In this document: positions 39,279 through 47,150 of the stretch, one piece after another
Layout: the number at the start of each line of letters is the position of its first letter
Numbering within the stretch: position 1 is the first letter of the stretch
Source of the DNA: Mycobacterium kyorinense
GTDB lineage: Bacteria; Actinomycetota; Actinomycetes; Mycobacteriales; Mycobacteriaceae
DNA: 47,261 nt
Reading direction: 5' to 3'
Assembly (NCBI RefSeq): GCF_002101735.1
Contig: NZ_LQPE01000058.1
Location: 1-47,261 of the forward strand
The notes under the pieces: generated by a model
The model's input: only the letters and a program-made list of their open reading frames with translations
The model's database searches: none
What the model was told of the DNA's origin: nothing
Program-made: the position numbers and the translations under genes

Positions 39279-39659
39279 GTGGCTTTTCACTCACCGCCGG
39301 CGGTGATCAGGATTTCGCCGATGGCGCATTTCGCGGTGGGCTTCCTGACGCTCGGCCTGCTGGTGCCGGTGTTGACCTGGCCACCGACCGCACCATTGCT
39401 GGTGATCCCAATTGTGTTGTCGGCGTTGATCGTTCGGCTGCGCACCGTGGCCGACGAAGACGGCGTGACGGTCCGGACGCTGCTGGGTAGCCGGTCGCTG
39501 CGCTGGGAGGAGATCGACGGGCTGCGGTTCAGCAAGAGCTCCTGGGCTCGTGCCCGGCTCAAGGCGGGCGGCGAGTTGCGGCTACCCGCGGTCACCTTTG
39601 CCACGCTGCCCTTGCTGGCCGAGGCCAGCGCGGGCCGAGTGCCCAATCCGTATGCCTAG
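39279..39659 (+). CDS. cfp6: Cfp6-like PH-domain membrane protein
   Basis: A 126-residue protein with a membrane segment (FAVGFLTLGLLVPVLTW and PLLVIPIVLSALIV) followed by a small bacterial PH-like domain: DGVTVRTLLGSRSLRWEEIDGLRF, SSWARARLKAGGELRLPAV. The M. tuberculosis protein found in culture filtrate (Rv3004) is annotated from the inner MAHFAVGF, which here is ATG 39321 and gives 112 residues. I keep GTG 39279 because the extra IRIS residues look like part of the domain, but either start is possible. Its stop overlaps that of the convergent DoxX gene by 4 bases. Confidence 0.85.
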   Translation: MAFHSPPAVIRISPMAHFAVGFLTLGLLVPVLTWPPTAPLLVIPIVLSALIVRLRTVADEDGVTVRTLLGSRSLRWEEIDGLRFSKSSWARARLKAGGELRLPAVTFATLPLLAEASAGRVPNPYA

Positions 39660-40498
39660 CTCAGGGGATTGGCGCCGTTGAGCAAAACCCACACGGCGAT
39701 GCCGCCGCCGATGCCCAGCAGCAGCGCCGCGAACGAACCGATGAACGGCCGCCGCGCCCACCCGCGACCGGCGTCGAACCCGTAGCGGCCGGGGCCGATC
39801 AGGATGACGGCGGCCGCCACCAGGATCAGCGTGATCTCGTACTCGTGACCGTCGGGCAAGAAGTAGGGAAACGACCGCGAGTCGGACTGCCCGGATACCG
39901 AAGCGATCAGGCCGTTGATCAGGTAAGCCAGCGCGCCCCCGGCGGCTAGCGGGGTGAACAGTCCCAGCACCAGCAGCACCCCGGCGACGATCTCACCGCC
40001 CGCGGCGACATAAGTGAGGATGTCGGCGTGCTGGTAGCCGACATCGGATAACGAGTTCTTGAATGCGGTCAGCCCGTGCCCGCCCCACCAGCCGAAGAGC
40101 TTCTGCAGCCCGTGCGCGATCAGCACCGAACCGAGCCCGACCCGCAGGATCAGCAGGCCAAAGTCCTGGGTGCCGCGGCGGCCGGCCGCGCGGACCCGCT
40201 CGTCCTGCTCGGCGGTGTCGGTGTCCGGCGGACCGAACACCGAGTGGCGGCCGGTGTCCGGCGGCTGGACGTAGGGCAACGGCTGCGACGCACCGACCAG
40301 GCCGTATCCGCTGCTGGACACACGCGCGCTGGTGGAGTCGTAGTGCGGGATTGTGGTGGTCTCGAAATCGCCTGCATAGGTGGCTGACGGCAGGTCGTCT
40401 TCCGGGTCGACCAGGCTTGCGGTTGCCGGTCGGCCCGGGGTTGGCGCCTCGGAGTCCTCCGGCCGCCGCCAAGGTGCGTCATGCGATTGACTGGTCAC
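39656..40498 (-). CDS. DoxX family membrane protein, paralog 1
   Basis: A 280-residue protein. The first 125 residues are hydrophilic and disordered; then four membrane helices make the DoxX domain (LLILRVGLGSVLIAHGLQKLFGWWGGHG, AAGGEIVAGVLLVLGLFTPLAAG). DoxX proteins in mycobacteria take part in an oxidant-defence complex with SodA and SseA, as reported for Rv3005c, which sits in this place. The GTG start has a leaderless -10 upstream. It is followed on the same strand by a close paralog further upstream. Confidence 0.85.
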   Translation of the reverse strand: MTSQSHDAPWRRPEDSEAPTPGRPATASLVDPEDDLPSATYAGDFETTTIPHYDSTSARVSSSGYGLVGASQPLPYVQPPDTGRHSVFGPPDTDTAEQDERVRAAGRRGTQDFGLLILRVGLGSVLIAHGLQKLFGWWGGHGLTAFKNSLSDVGYQHADILTYVAAGGEIVAGVLLVLGLFTPLAAGGALAYLINGLIASVSGQSDSRSFPYFLPDGHEYEITLILVAAAVILIGPGRYGFDAGRGWARRPFIGSFAALLLGIGGGIAVWVLLNGANPLS

Positions 40499-40505
40499 GC
40501 GTGTC

Positions 40506-40511
40506 AGGGTA
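40506..40511 (-). promoter_or_regulatory. -10 element, leaderless start of DoxX paralog 1
   Basis: Minus-strand TACCCT, then 7 nt, then GTG 40498. It gives this paralog its own promoter. Confidence 0.5.
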
Positions 40512-40578
40512 AGGGCAGTTCGGCCGAGATTGGGGATTTGAGCGGCGCTTTTACCAGACTGATGCACTCGTCGGTGTT

Positions 40579-41430
40579 TCACGCCAGCGGATTGGCGCCG
40601 TTGAGCAATACCCAGATGCCGATGCCGGCGCCGATACCCACCAGCAGCGCCACCGACGAGCCGATGAACGGCCGGCGGGCCCAGCCCTGACCCGCGTCAA
40701 GTCCGTACAGTCCCGGGCCGGCCAGCAGGATCGCAACCACCGCGACGATGGCTACGACGTGGTATTCGCTGCCGTCGAGCAGGAATCTGGGGTGGCCGTG
40801 CTGATGCTGGGCCGCGATGTTGGCCAGCAGGCCGTTGACCAGGTAGGCCAATGCGCCGGCGGCGACCACCGGGGTGAACAAGCCGAGAATCAACAGCGCG
40901 CCTGCCACGATCTGGCCGCCGGCGGCCACCCAAGCCAGGATGTCGGCGTGCTGGAAGCCCAGGCCCGTCAGTGAACGTGTGAAGCCGTCGTGGCCCTGGC
41001 CGTCCCACCAGCCGAATGCGTTTTGCAGGCCGTGGGCGCCCAGCACCGCGCCGACGCCGGCTCGCAGCACCATCAAGCCCAGATGCTGGGTGCCGCGTTG
41101 TTTGGCGATTTTCAGCCGGGGATCGTCGACCAGCCGCGGCTGCACCGACGGCAGCGGATCACGCTCGGCGACCGCCGGCTGCGCGGTGTCGTCGGAGACG
41201 TCGTCGGCGGCCTCGTCGGCTTCGATGGCCGTGGGCTCCGACTTGGCCTCGTCGCTGGGCGCCTCGACCTCTTTTTCGGCGGTTTCCTCCGGCTCGAGCA
41301 GCTTGTGCGGCGCTGACTCCCGCTGCTGCGGTGGACGCGGCTCCTGCTGTGGCGGAGGGGTTTCCCGCTTGGGCGACGAGCCGGCCTCCTCGAGTCGGTG
41401 CCAGCGGGTGAAGTCAAAGGAACCGGTCAC
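40579..41430 (-). CDS. DoxX family membrane protein, paralog 2
   Basis: A 283-residue protein with an acidic, Glu/Pro/Gln-rich N-terminal 110 residues (EEAGSSPKRETPPPQQ, EETAEKEVEAPSDE), then a DoxX domain very like that of paralog 1: LMVLRAGVGAVLGAHGLQNAFGWWDGQG and ending GWARRPFIGS, VLLNGANPLA. The membrane parts are conserved, while the N-terminal tails differ completely. Tandem duplication is clear. M. tuberculosis has, as I recall, one gene here. Divergent from lppZ. Confidence 0.85.
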   Translation of the reverse strand: MTGSFDFTRWHRLEEAGSSPKRETPPPQQEPRPPQQRESAPHKLLEPEETAEKEVEAPSDEAKSEPTAIEADEAADDVSDDTAQPAVAERDPLPSVQPRLVDDPRLKIAKQRGTQHLGLMVLRAGVGAVLGAHGLQNAFGWWDGQGHDGFTRSLTGLGFQHADILAWVAAGGQIVAGALLILGLFTPVVAAGALAYLVNGLLANIAAQHQHGHPRFLLDGSEYHVVAIVAVVAILLAGPGLYGLDAGQGWARRPFIGSSVALLVGIGAGIGIWVLLNGANPLA

Positions 41431-41436
41431 CGTGCC

Positions 41437-41442
41437 AGCCTA
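41437..41442 (-). promoter_or_regulatory. -10 element, leaderless start of DoxX paralog 2
   Basis: Minus-strand TAGGCT, then 6 nt, then GTG 41430. Confidence 0.5.
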
Positions 41443-41544
41443 AAGCCAAGCAACTGACGCCCGGGACACTTTGCCGGGCGCCTTGATCTCCCCGTGACCT
41501 GGCGCGTGGGCGGGTCGGCGTGGCGGGGACCGCCGCGGTGTCCG

Positions 41545-41550
41545 TACCCT
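41545..41550 (+). promoter_or_regulatory. -10 element, leaderless start of lppZ
   Basis: TACCCT, then 7 nt, then ATG 41558. Confidence 0.55.
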
Positions 41551-41557
41551 TGCGGAC

Positions 41558-42679
41558 ATGCGGTTACGGCGGTCGGTTCGGTGCGGGTTCGCCGCGCTGT
41601 GTGCGTCGCTGCTGGTTGTGAGCGGTTGCGCCCGGTTCAACGACGCCCAGTCCGAGCCGTTCACCACCGAACCGAATCGGCGCCCGCCGCCGACGTCCAC
41701 TCCTCCCCCGCCGCCACCGTTGCCCGCCAAGCCGTTCCCCAAGCAGTGTCCGGCCCCCGGCGTCATGCAGGGCTGCCTCGAGAGCACCAGCGGGTTGATC
41801 ATGCTGCCCGACAGCAAGTCGGCGTTGGTCGCCGAGCGCACCACCGGTGCGGTCAAAGAGGTCTCGGTCAGCGCCGAGCCCAAGGTGAAGACGGTGATCC
41901 CGGTCGACCCCTCCGGTGACGGCGGGCTGATGGACATCGTGCTGTCCCCGACCTACAAGCAGGACCGGCTGATGTACGCCTACGTCAGCACGCCCAGCGA
42001 CAACCGGGTGATCCGGATCGCCGACGGCGATATCCCCAAAGACATCCTGACCGGAATTCCCAAGGGCGCCACCGGCAACACCGGCGCGCTGCTGTTCACC
42101 AGTCCGACCACGCTGGTGGTGCTCACCGGCGACGCGGGCAACGCGGCGATGGCCGCCGACCCGGGTTCGCCGGCGGGCAAGGTGCTGCGCATCGAGCAGC
42201 CGACCACGCTCAACCAGGCCCCGCCGACCACCGCGCTTTCCGGCATCGGCTCGGGCGGCGGGTTGTGCACCGACCCGGTCGACGGGTCTTTGTACGTGGT
42301 GGACCGCGCGCCCACTGCCGACCGACTGCAGCGCATCACCAAGGACTCCAAGGTGTCTACCGTGTGGACCTGGCCGGACCGGCCCGGTGTCGCCGGTTGC
42401 GCGGCCCTGGACGGCACGGTGCTGGTGAACCTGATCAACACCAAACAGACCGTGGCCGTCCATCTCGCGCCGGCCACGGGCGCGGTTACGGGCGAGCCCG
42501 ACGTGGTGCGTCAGGACACGCACGCCCATGCGTGGGCGTTGCGGATGTCGCCGGACGGAAACGTCTGGGGCGCAACGGTGAACAAGACCGCCGGCGACGC
42601 GGAGAAGCTCGACGACGTGGTGTTCCCGCTGTTCCCGCAGGGCGGCGGATTCCCGCGGGCCAACGAGGACAAGACGTAA
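41558..42679 (+). CDS. lppZ: Lipoprotein LppZ, beta-propeller (sorbosone dehydrogenase-like)
   Basis: A 373-residue lipoprotein, the length of Rv3006. The signal peptide ends with the lipobox LVVSGC (Cys 24). A proline-rich linker (RRPPPTSTPPPPPPLPAKP) leads to a propeller-like domain of the glucose/sorbosone dehydrogenase kind: GGLMDIVLSPTYKQDRLMY, TGALLFTSPTTLVVLTGD, HAWALRMSPDGNVWGAT. Enzyme activity has not been shown to my knowledge. It converges with the flavin reductase gene with a 1-base gap. Confidence 0.92.
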   Translation: MRLRRSVRCGFAALCASLLVVSGCARFNDAQSEPFTTEPNRRPPPTSTPPPPPPLPAKPFPKQCPAPGVMQGCLESTSGLIMLPDSKSALVAERTTGAVKEVSVSAEPKVKTVIPVDPSGDGGLMDIVLSPTYKQDRLMYAYVSTPSDNRVIRIADGDIPKDILTGIPKGATGNTGALLFTSPTTLVVLTGDAGNAAMAADPGSPAGKVLRIEQPTTLNQAPPTTALSGIGSGGGLCTDPVDGSLYVVDRAPTADRLQRITKDSKVSTVWTWPDRPGVAGCAALDGTVLVNLINTKQTVAVHLAPATGAVTGEPDVVRQDTHAHAWALRMSPDGNVWGATVNKTAGDAEKLDDVVFPLFPQGGGFPRANEDKT

Positions 42680-42680
42680 C

Positions 42681-43220
42681 TCAGGCCTGGTGGCCCGGCT
42701 CGAGGTCGGTGACGTCGGAGAAGCTGACGAGATCGTCGTCACGCTCGGGCGCGGAGCCGGCAACCGGTTCCAGCAGGTAACCCACGTGGTCGCCGAGGTC
42801 GATTCGGTCCAGTGTCATGCCCACAAACCATCCCGCCGCATCGTCGAGAATCGGCATGCCCTCCGGACCGCTGTGCCACGCGCATTGCGCGAATTTGTCG
42901 ATCTGGTCGCCGGTTTGGCCGCCGAACAGCCGTGCCAGCTCAATGTTGTTGCGGCCCAAGACATGTACGGCCAAATGCCCGGATTTGCTTGCGACGCCGA
43001 AGGTGTGGTTGCGCCTGGACATGCCGACCAGAAACCGTGGTGGGTTCAAACTGGTTTGGGTGGCGAACCCGACGAGACAGCCCGACCGGTGGCCATCGGC
43101 CTGGGTGGTCACCACGAACATTGTGTAGTCCAGCATGCCAACCAGCCGGTCGAACGAGTCGTTCATCGGAAACCCGGACAGGAACGGCGGATTCGGCAAT
43201 CTTTCGTCGCGAGACGTCAT
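42681..43220 (-). CDS. Flavin reductase-like, FMN-binding split-barrel protein
   Basis: A 179-residue protein of the flavin reductase-like (DIM6/NTAB) group. MLDYTMFVVTTQADGHRSGCLVGFATQTSLNPPRFLVGMS is split here as the N-terminal FMN-binding part, and NHTFGVASKSGHLAVHVLG and FVGMTLDRIDLGDH follow. It would reduce flavin with NAD(P)H or bind FMN as part of an oxygenase pair. The ATG is set by GGAAAGG 6 nt upstream (43227-43233). The match is Rv3007c. A perfect palindrome separates it from the divergent TetR gene, which probably represses it. Confidence 0.82.
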   Translation of the reverse strand: MTSRDERLPNPPFLSGFPMNDSFDRLVGMLDYTMFVVTTQADGHRSGCLVGFATQTSLNPPRFLVGMSRRNHTFGVASKSGHLAVHVLGRNNIELARLFGGQTGDQIDKFAQCAWHSGPEGMPILDDAAGWFVGMTLDRIDLGDHVGYLLEPVAGSAPERDDDLVSFSDVTDLEPGHQA

Positions 43221-43247
43221 CGCGAGCCTTTCCGGAGCGGTATATCG

Positions 43248-43277
43248 GCTATCTGGTGACAGTCTTCACCAGATAGC
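43248..43277. promoter_or_regulatory. TetR operator between flavin reductase and TetR genes
   Basis: Perfect inverted repeat GCTATCTGGTGA-N6-TCACCAGATAGC. It lies in the gap of the divergent pair, so it should control both. Confidence 0.75.
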
Positions 43278-43308
43278 TGGGTGGGTCAAGGATGCGACAA
43301 TCGAGCCC

Positions 43309-43932
43309 ATGGCGGGCACGGCGCGCACCTACGGTGGTGCCACCCACAGCGAGCGGCGCTCGCGGCGGCAGGCCGTGCTGATCGACACCGCACTGGACCT
43401 GGTCGCTGCCCACGGTGTCGGCAGCCTCACGGTGCGCGGCGTCTGCGCCCGGGCTCGGCTCAACGACCGCTACTTCTACGAGAGCTACCGCAATGTCGAC
43501 GAGCTGGTGCTGGCGATGCTCGACGACCAGATCAGCCGGGCATTCAGCGCACTGCTGCCCGCGATCGAGGCCACCGCGCCCGATCCGGTGCTTCGTGCCC
43601 GCGCGGCCATCGGCAGCGGTCTGGATTTCCTGGCCGACGATCCGCGCCGCGGGCGGCTGCTGATCGAGTCGCAGACCACCGACGGATTGCGGGGGCGCCG
43701 CCTGGAGCTGGTGAAGATGCTGGCCAAAGTGATGGCCGACCAGGGCCGGGCACTGCTCGACGGGCAGGAGTCGCTGGATCCTGACATCGACCTGGCGGCG
43801 TTCACGCTTGTCGCCGGCGGGTTCGATCTGGTGACGCTGTGGTTGCGCGACGAACTCGACGTCAGCCGCGAGCACCTGGAGGACTTCTTGGTAGCGATGG
43901 TCACCGGCGGGCGCCGTCGCGACCGGCACTAG
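43309..43932 (+). CDS. TetR family transcriptional regulator
   Basis: A 207-residue regulator. The helix-turn-helix is GSLTVRGVCARARLNDRYFY, and SYRNVDELVLAMLDD follows. The N-terminal half is like that of the TetR at 1730, while their operators differ. The C-terminal part gives no ligand. ATG 43309 is used; the frame is open back to 43135 only as a shadow of the flavin reductase gene and its operator. Confidence 0.85.
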   Translation: MAGTARTYGGATHSERRSRRQAVLIDTALDLVAAHGVGSLTVRGVCARARLNDRYFYESYRNVDELVLAMLDDQISRAFSALLPAIEATAPDPVLRARAAIGSGLDFLADDPRRGRLLIESQTTDGLRGRRLELVKMLAKVMADQGRALLDGQESLDPDIDLAAFTLVAGGFDLVTLWLRDELDVSREHLEDFLVAMVTGGRRRDRH

Positions 43933-43940
43933 CTCTATGG

Positions 43941-43982
43941 TGTCGGCCCGCGGCGCCCGGCTTCGCCGCGCTGGCGACCGCC
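43941..43982 (-). repeat. Dispersed 42-bp repeat, copy 3 (inverted)
   Basis: The minus strand matches copy 2 at 34 of 42 positions, and the core AGCGCGGCG-N-AGCCGGGCGC-N-GCGGG is unchanged. It lies 2 bases upstream of the FAA hydrolase -10 element and at the right border of the inverted block. Confidence 0.75.
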
Positions 43983-43984
43983 AC

Positions 43985-43990
43985 TAGCAT
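43985..43990 (+). promoter_or_regulatory. -10 element, leaderless start of FAA hydrolase-gltX unit
   Basis: TAGCAT, then 7 nt, then ATG 43998. Confidence 0.6.
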
Positions 43991-43997
43991 CCAACGA

Positions 43998-44792
43998 ATG
44001 CGCCTTGGCCGAATCGCCAGTCCCGACGGCGTCGCCTTCGTCAGCATCGACGGCGACCCGAATGACCCCAGCGGGATGACTGTCCGCGAAATCGCCGAAC
44101 ATCCGTTCGGCACACCGACGTTCACCGGCCGCTCCTGGCCGTTGGCCGACGTACGGCTGCTGGCACCGATGCTGGCCAGCAAGGTGATCTGCGTCGGCAA
44201 GAACTACGCCGCGCACGTCGCCGAAATGGGCGGGTCGGGAAAGGACGCGGCCGACCCGGTGATCTTTCTGAAGCCCAACACCGCGATCATCGGTCCCAAC
44301 GTGCCGATTCGGTTGCCCGCCAATGCATCACCGGTGCATTTCGAAGGCGAGCTCGCCGCCGTCATCAGCAGGCCCTGCAAGGACGTGAGCGCCGACCGGG
44401 CGACCGACAGCATCCTGGGCTACACCATCGCCAATGACGTGACCGCCCGAGATCAACAACGATCCGATGGTCAGTGGACACGGGCGAAGGGCCACGACAC
44501 GTTCTGTCCGGTCGGGCCGTGGATCGACACCGACGTCGACCCGTCCGATCTCGAGTTGTGCACCGAGGTCAACGGAGAAGTCAAACAACGCAGCCGCACC
44601 TCGCTGATGATTCACGACATCGGCGCGATAGTGGAATGGGTCTCGGCCGTGATGACCCTGCTGCCAGGTGACCTCATTCTCACCGGCACCCCCGAAGGCG
44701 TCGGGCCGATCGAGGACGGGGACACCGTCAGCGTCACCGTCAGCGGAATCGGCACATTGACCAATCCCGTTGTCCGCAAAGGAAAATCGTGA
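43998..44792 (+). CDS. Fumarylacetoacetate hydrolase family protein
   Basis: A 264-residue metal-dependent enzyme of the FAH group, which cleaves C-C bonds or decarboxylates small keto acids. Family blocks are [41 protein letters not shown] (metal-binding glutamates), [13 protein letters not shown] and [18 protein letters not shown]. The true substrate cannot be told. ATG 43998 is set by the leaderless -10. It overlaps gltX by 4 bases (GTGA), an odd pairing with a tRNA synthetase that also exists as Rv2993c-Rv2992c. Confidence 0.9.
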   Translation: MRLGRIASPDGVAFVSIDGDPNDPSGMTVREIAEHPFGTPTFTGRSWPLADVRLLAPMLASKVICVGKNYAAHVAEMGGSGKDAADPVIFLKPNTAIIGPNVPIRLPANASPVHFEGELAAVISRPCKDVSADRATDSILGYTIANDVTARDQQRSDGQWTRAKGHDTFCPVGPWIDTDVDPSDLELCTEVNGEVKQRSRTSLMIHDIGAIVEWVSAVMTLLPGDLILTGTPEGVGPIEDGDTVSVTVSGIGTLTNPVVRKGKS

Positions 44793-46237
44793 ACGTTCGG
44801 GTCCGGTTCTGCCCGTCGCCCACCGGCGTTCCCCATGTCGGGCTGATCCGCACCGCGTTGTTCAACTGGGCCTACGCGCGGCACACCGGCGGCACGTTCG
44901 TGTTCCGGGTCGAAGACACCGATCCGCAACGCGATACCGAAGAAAGCTATCTGGCATTGCTGGACGCGCTGCGCTGGCTCGGACTCAATTGGGACGAGGG
45001 CCCCGAGGTGGGCGGACCGTACGGCCCGTACCGGCAGTCGCAACGCGGCGACATCTACCGCGATGTGGTGGATCGCCTGCTCGCCGCGGGCGAGGCATAC
45101 CAGGCCTTTTCGACGGCCGAGGAGGTGGAGGCGCGCCATCTCGTGGCCGGACGCAGCCCCAAGTTGGGTTACGACAACTTCGACCGCGATCTGACCGATG
45201 AACAGCGGGCGGCCTATCTGGCCGAGGGGCGCAAACCCGTGGTGCGGCTACGGATGCCCGACCAGGACCTCAGCTGGGACGACCTGGTGCGCGGGCCCAC
45301 CAACTTCGCCGCGGGTGTGGTGCCGGATTTCGCGTTGACCCGCGCGACCGGGGATCCGTTGTACACCTTGGTCAACCCGGTCGACGACGCGCTGATGAAG
45401 ATCACCCACGTGCTGCGCGGTGAAGACCTGCTGCCGTCGACCCCACGCCAAATCGCGTTGTATCAGGCGCTGATCCGCATCGGTGTGGCCGAGCGTATTC
45501 CTGAATTCGCCCATCTGCCAACGGTATTGGGCGAAGGGACCCGCAAGCTGTCCAAGCGTGACCCGCAGTCGAACTTGTTCGCTCACCGCGACCGCGGGTT
45601 CATTCCCGAAGGGCTGCTGAATTACCTGGCGCTGCTTGGCTGGTCGATCGCCGGCGACCGCGACGTGTTCAGCATCGAGGAGATGGTGGCCGCCTTCGAC
45701 GTGGCCGACGTCAACGCCAACCCGGCCAGGTTCGACCAGAAGAAGGCCGACGCGATCAACGCCGAGCACATCCGGCTGCTCGACCCCGACGACTTCACCG
45801 CCAGACTGCGGGCTTACTTCGACGTGCACGGCCACGACACCGGGCTCGACGAGGCGGGGTTCGCGGTGGCCGCGGGCCTGGTGCAGACCCGCATTGTGGT
45901 GCTCGGAGACGCGTGGGCGCTGCTGAAATTCCTCAACGACGACGAGTACGCGATCGACCCGAAGGCCGCAGCCAAGGAGCTCGGCCCCGATGCCGCCCCG
46001 GTGCTCGACGCCGCCGCAACGGCCCTGGACGCGGTGACGGACTGGACGACGGCGGGTATCGAGGCCGCGCTCAAGAGCGCGCTGCTGGAGGGTCTCGGCC
46101 TCAAACCGCGCAAGGCCTTCGGCCCGATCCGGGTGGCGGCCACCGGGGCGTCCATCAGCCCGCCGCTGTTCGAATCGCTGGAGCTGCTTGGGCGCGACCG
46201 AAGCCTGCAGCGGCTGCGGGCAGCGCGTGAGCATTGA
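44789..46237 (+). CDS. gltX: Glutamyl-tRNA synthetase
   Basis: GltX charges tRNA-Glu and, in bacteria without glutaminyl-tRNA synthetase, also tRNA-Gln, which GatCAB then amidates. The 482-residue class I enzyme has the HIGH-like motif in [19 protein letters not shown] and the KMSKS-like motif in RKLSKRDP. Zinc-binding cysteines of the E. coli type are not visible. It overlaps the FAA hydrolase gene by 4 bases. The genes for tRNA-Gln and tRNA-Glu follow directly. Equivalent of Rv2992c (gltS). Confidence 0.96.
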   Translation: MNVRVRFCPSPTGVPHVGLIRTALFNWAYARHTGGTFVFRVEDTDPQRDTEESYLALLDALRWLGLNWDEGPEVGGPYGPYRQSQRGDIYRDVVDRLLAAGEAYQAFSTAEEVEARHLVAGRSPKLGYDNFDRDLTDEQRAAYLAEGRKPVVRLRMPDQDLSWDDLVRGPTNFAAGVVPDFALTRATGDPLYTLVNPVDDALMKITHVLRGEDLLPSTPRQIALYQALIRIGVAERIPEFAHLPTVLGEGTRKLSKRDPQSNLFAHRDRGFIPEGLLNYLALLGWSIAGDRDVFSIEEMVAAFDVADVNANPARFDQKKADAINAEHIRLLDPDDFTARLRAYFDVHGHDTGLDEAGFAVAAGLVQTRIVVLGDAWALLKFLNDDEYAIDPKAAAKELGPDAAPVLDAAATALDAVTDWTTAGIEAALKSALLEGLGLKPRKAFGPIRVAATGASISPPLFESLELLGRDRSLQRLRAAREH

Positions 46238-46327
46238 GACCGGATTCTTTGGTAGTCTGCACGTCGGCCCTTGGCGGTTGGCAGAAGCGGCAGTGCAGAA
46301 CTCTGACCAGCGGTTTCAGGGCGCCGA

Positions 46328-46399
46328 TGGGGTATGGTGTAATTGGCAACACAGCTGATTCTGGTTCAGCCATTCTAGGTTCGAGTCCTGGTACCCCAG
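46328..46399 (+). tRNA. tRNA-Gln (anticodon CTG)
   Basis: 72 nt. The acceptor arms are TGGGGTA and TACCCCA with discriminator G. The anticodon stem is GCTGA/TCAGC with CTG at 46361-46363, and the T-loop reads GGTTCGAGTCC. CCA is not encoded. The U1-A72 end is typical of tRNA-Gln. Confidence 0.95.
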
Positions 46400-46422
46400 C
46401 AAAGTTTGTCCACCGCAAGCAA

Positions 46423-46452
46423 TTAGGTGGGCATACGGCTGTGAGCTATGCT
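46423..46452 (+). promoter_or_regulatory. Candidate promoter for tRNA-Glu
   Basis: TATGCT (46447-46452) with a weak -35, TTAGGT (46423-46428), 18 nt upstream. It lies 19 nt before the mature tRNA-Glu end. tRNA-Gln and tRNA-Glu may also be cut from one transcript. Confidence 0.35.
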
Positions 46453-46471
46453 GACAGCTCGGATCAGTTCT

Positions 46472-46544
46472 GGCCCCGTCGTCTAGCGGCCTAGGACGCC
46501 GCCCTCTCACGGCGGTAGCGTGGGTTCGAATCCCATCGGGGCTA
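46472..46544 (+). tRNA. tRNA-Glu (anticodon CTC)
   Basis: 73 nt. The acceptor arms are GGCCCCG and CGGGGCT with discriminator A. The anticodon stem is CCGCC/GGCGG with CTC at 46506-46508, and the T-loop is GGTTCGAATCC. CCA is not encoded. A run of five T (46546-46550) follows. Confidence 0.95.
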
Positions 46545-46559
46545 CTTTTTCGCTGGCGG

Positions 46560-47060
46560 CTAGACCGCGGCGGGCGCGGTCGAACCGCCCACCGGCATCG
46601 TGGGCAGGCCGAGCTTGCGGTGGTCCCACGACCGAGTGCGGCGGGCCACGATGCGCACCGCGACCCGTTTGTTCATCATCTGGTCCACCATGGGCTTCAC
46701 GTCGTCGGTGTAGGGGCCGGTGTAGCGCTCCCACACGCTGACTCCGACGCGGAAAATCGCGTCGGGATCCTCGACGATCTCTGCCACACCTTCGAAGGAC
46801 ACCCCGCGCAGCGTGTCATAGGTGTCGCCGCCCTCCAGCAGAAAACTCACCCGCGGGTCGCGCCGGAGGTTGACCGCCTTCTGTGATTTGGCTTTGGTCT
46901 CGAGCCAGATTTCGCCGTCGACAACGCCGTACCACATCGCGGTCAAGTGCGGCTGGCCGTCGGGCCCGATGGTGGCCAAAGTTCCGGTGCGGCTGGTGGC
47001 GACAAATTCCGCGATCTCCGCCTCGGTCATGACAATCTGTGCGCGCTGGTTGGTTCCCAT
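46560..47060 (-). CDS. PPOX-class split-barrel (F420/FMN-binding) protein
   Basis: A 166-residue protein of the pyridoxamine 5'-phosphate oxidase-like fold, probably F420-dependent, equivalent to Rv2991. Family parts are SRTGTLATIGPDGQPHLTAMWY, IWLETKAKSQKAVNLRRDPRVSFLL and WERYTGPYTDDV. The substrate is unknown. ATG 47060 (MGTNQRAQIVM) gives the normal length; the frame runs on to 47123. It converges on tRNA-Glu. Confidence 0.88.
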   Translation of the reverse strand: MGTNQRAQIVMTEAEIAEFVATSRTGTLATIGPDGQPHLTAMWYGVVDGEIWLETKAKSQKAVNLRRDPRVSFLLEGGDTYDTLRGVSFEGVAEIVEDPDAIFRVGVSVWERYTGPYTDDVKPMVDQMMNKRVAVRIVARRTRSWDHRKLGLPTMPVGGSTAPAAV

Positions 47061-47150
47061 GGCTTGAAAGTGTGTCAGGTCGCCAATTCGGCTCTGCGAC
47101 GCGCTGGCGCAGTCTCGGCACAAGAACTAGATGAGTGATTCCTATCCCGG

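Noticed and set aside
41459..41479. GCCCGG-N9-CCGGGC inverted repeat between DoxX paralog 2 and lppZ
   Set aside because: Six-base GC arms are expected by chance in DNA of this composition, and it is not next to either promoter in a telling way.
46234..46258. TTGAGA...TAGTCT as promoter of tRNA-Gln
   Set aside because: The spacing is only 13 nt and the -35 overlaps the gltX stop; the tRNA may be read through from gltX.
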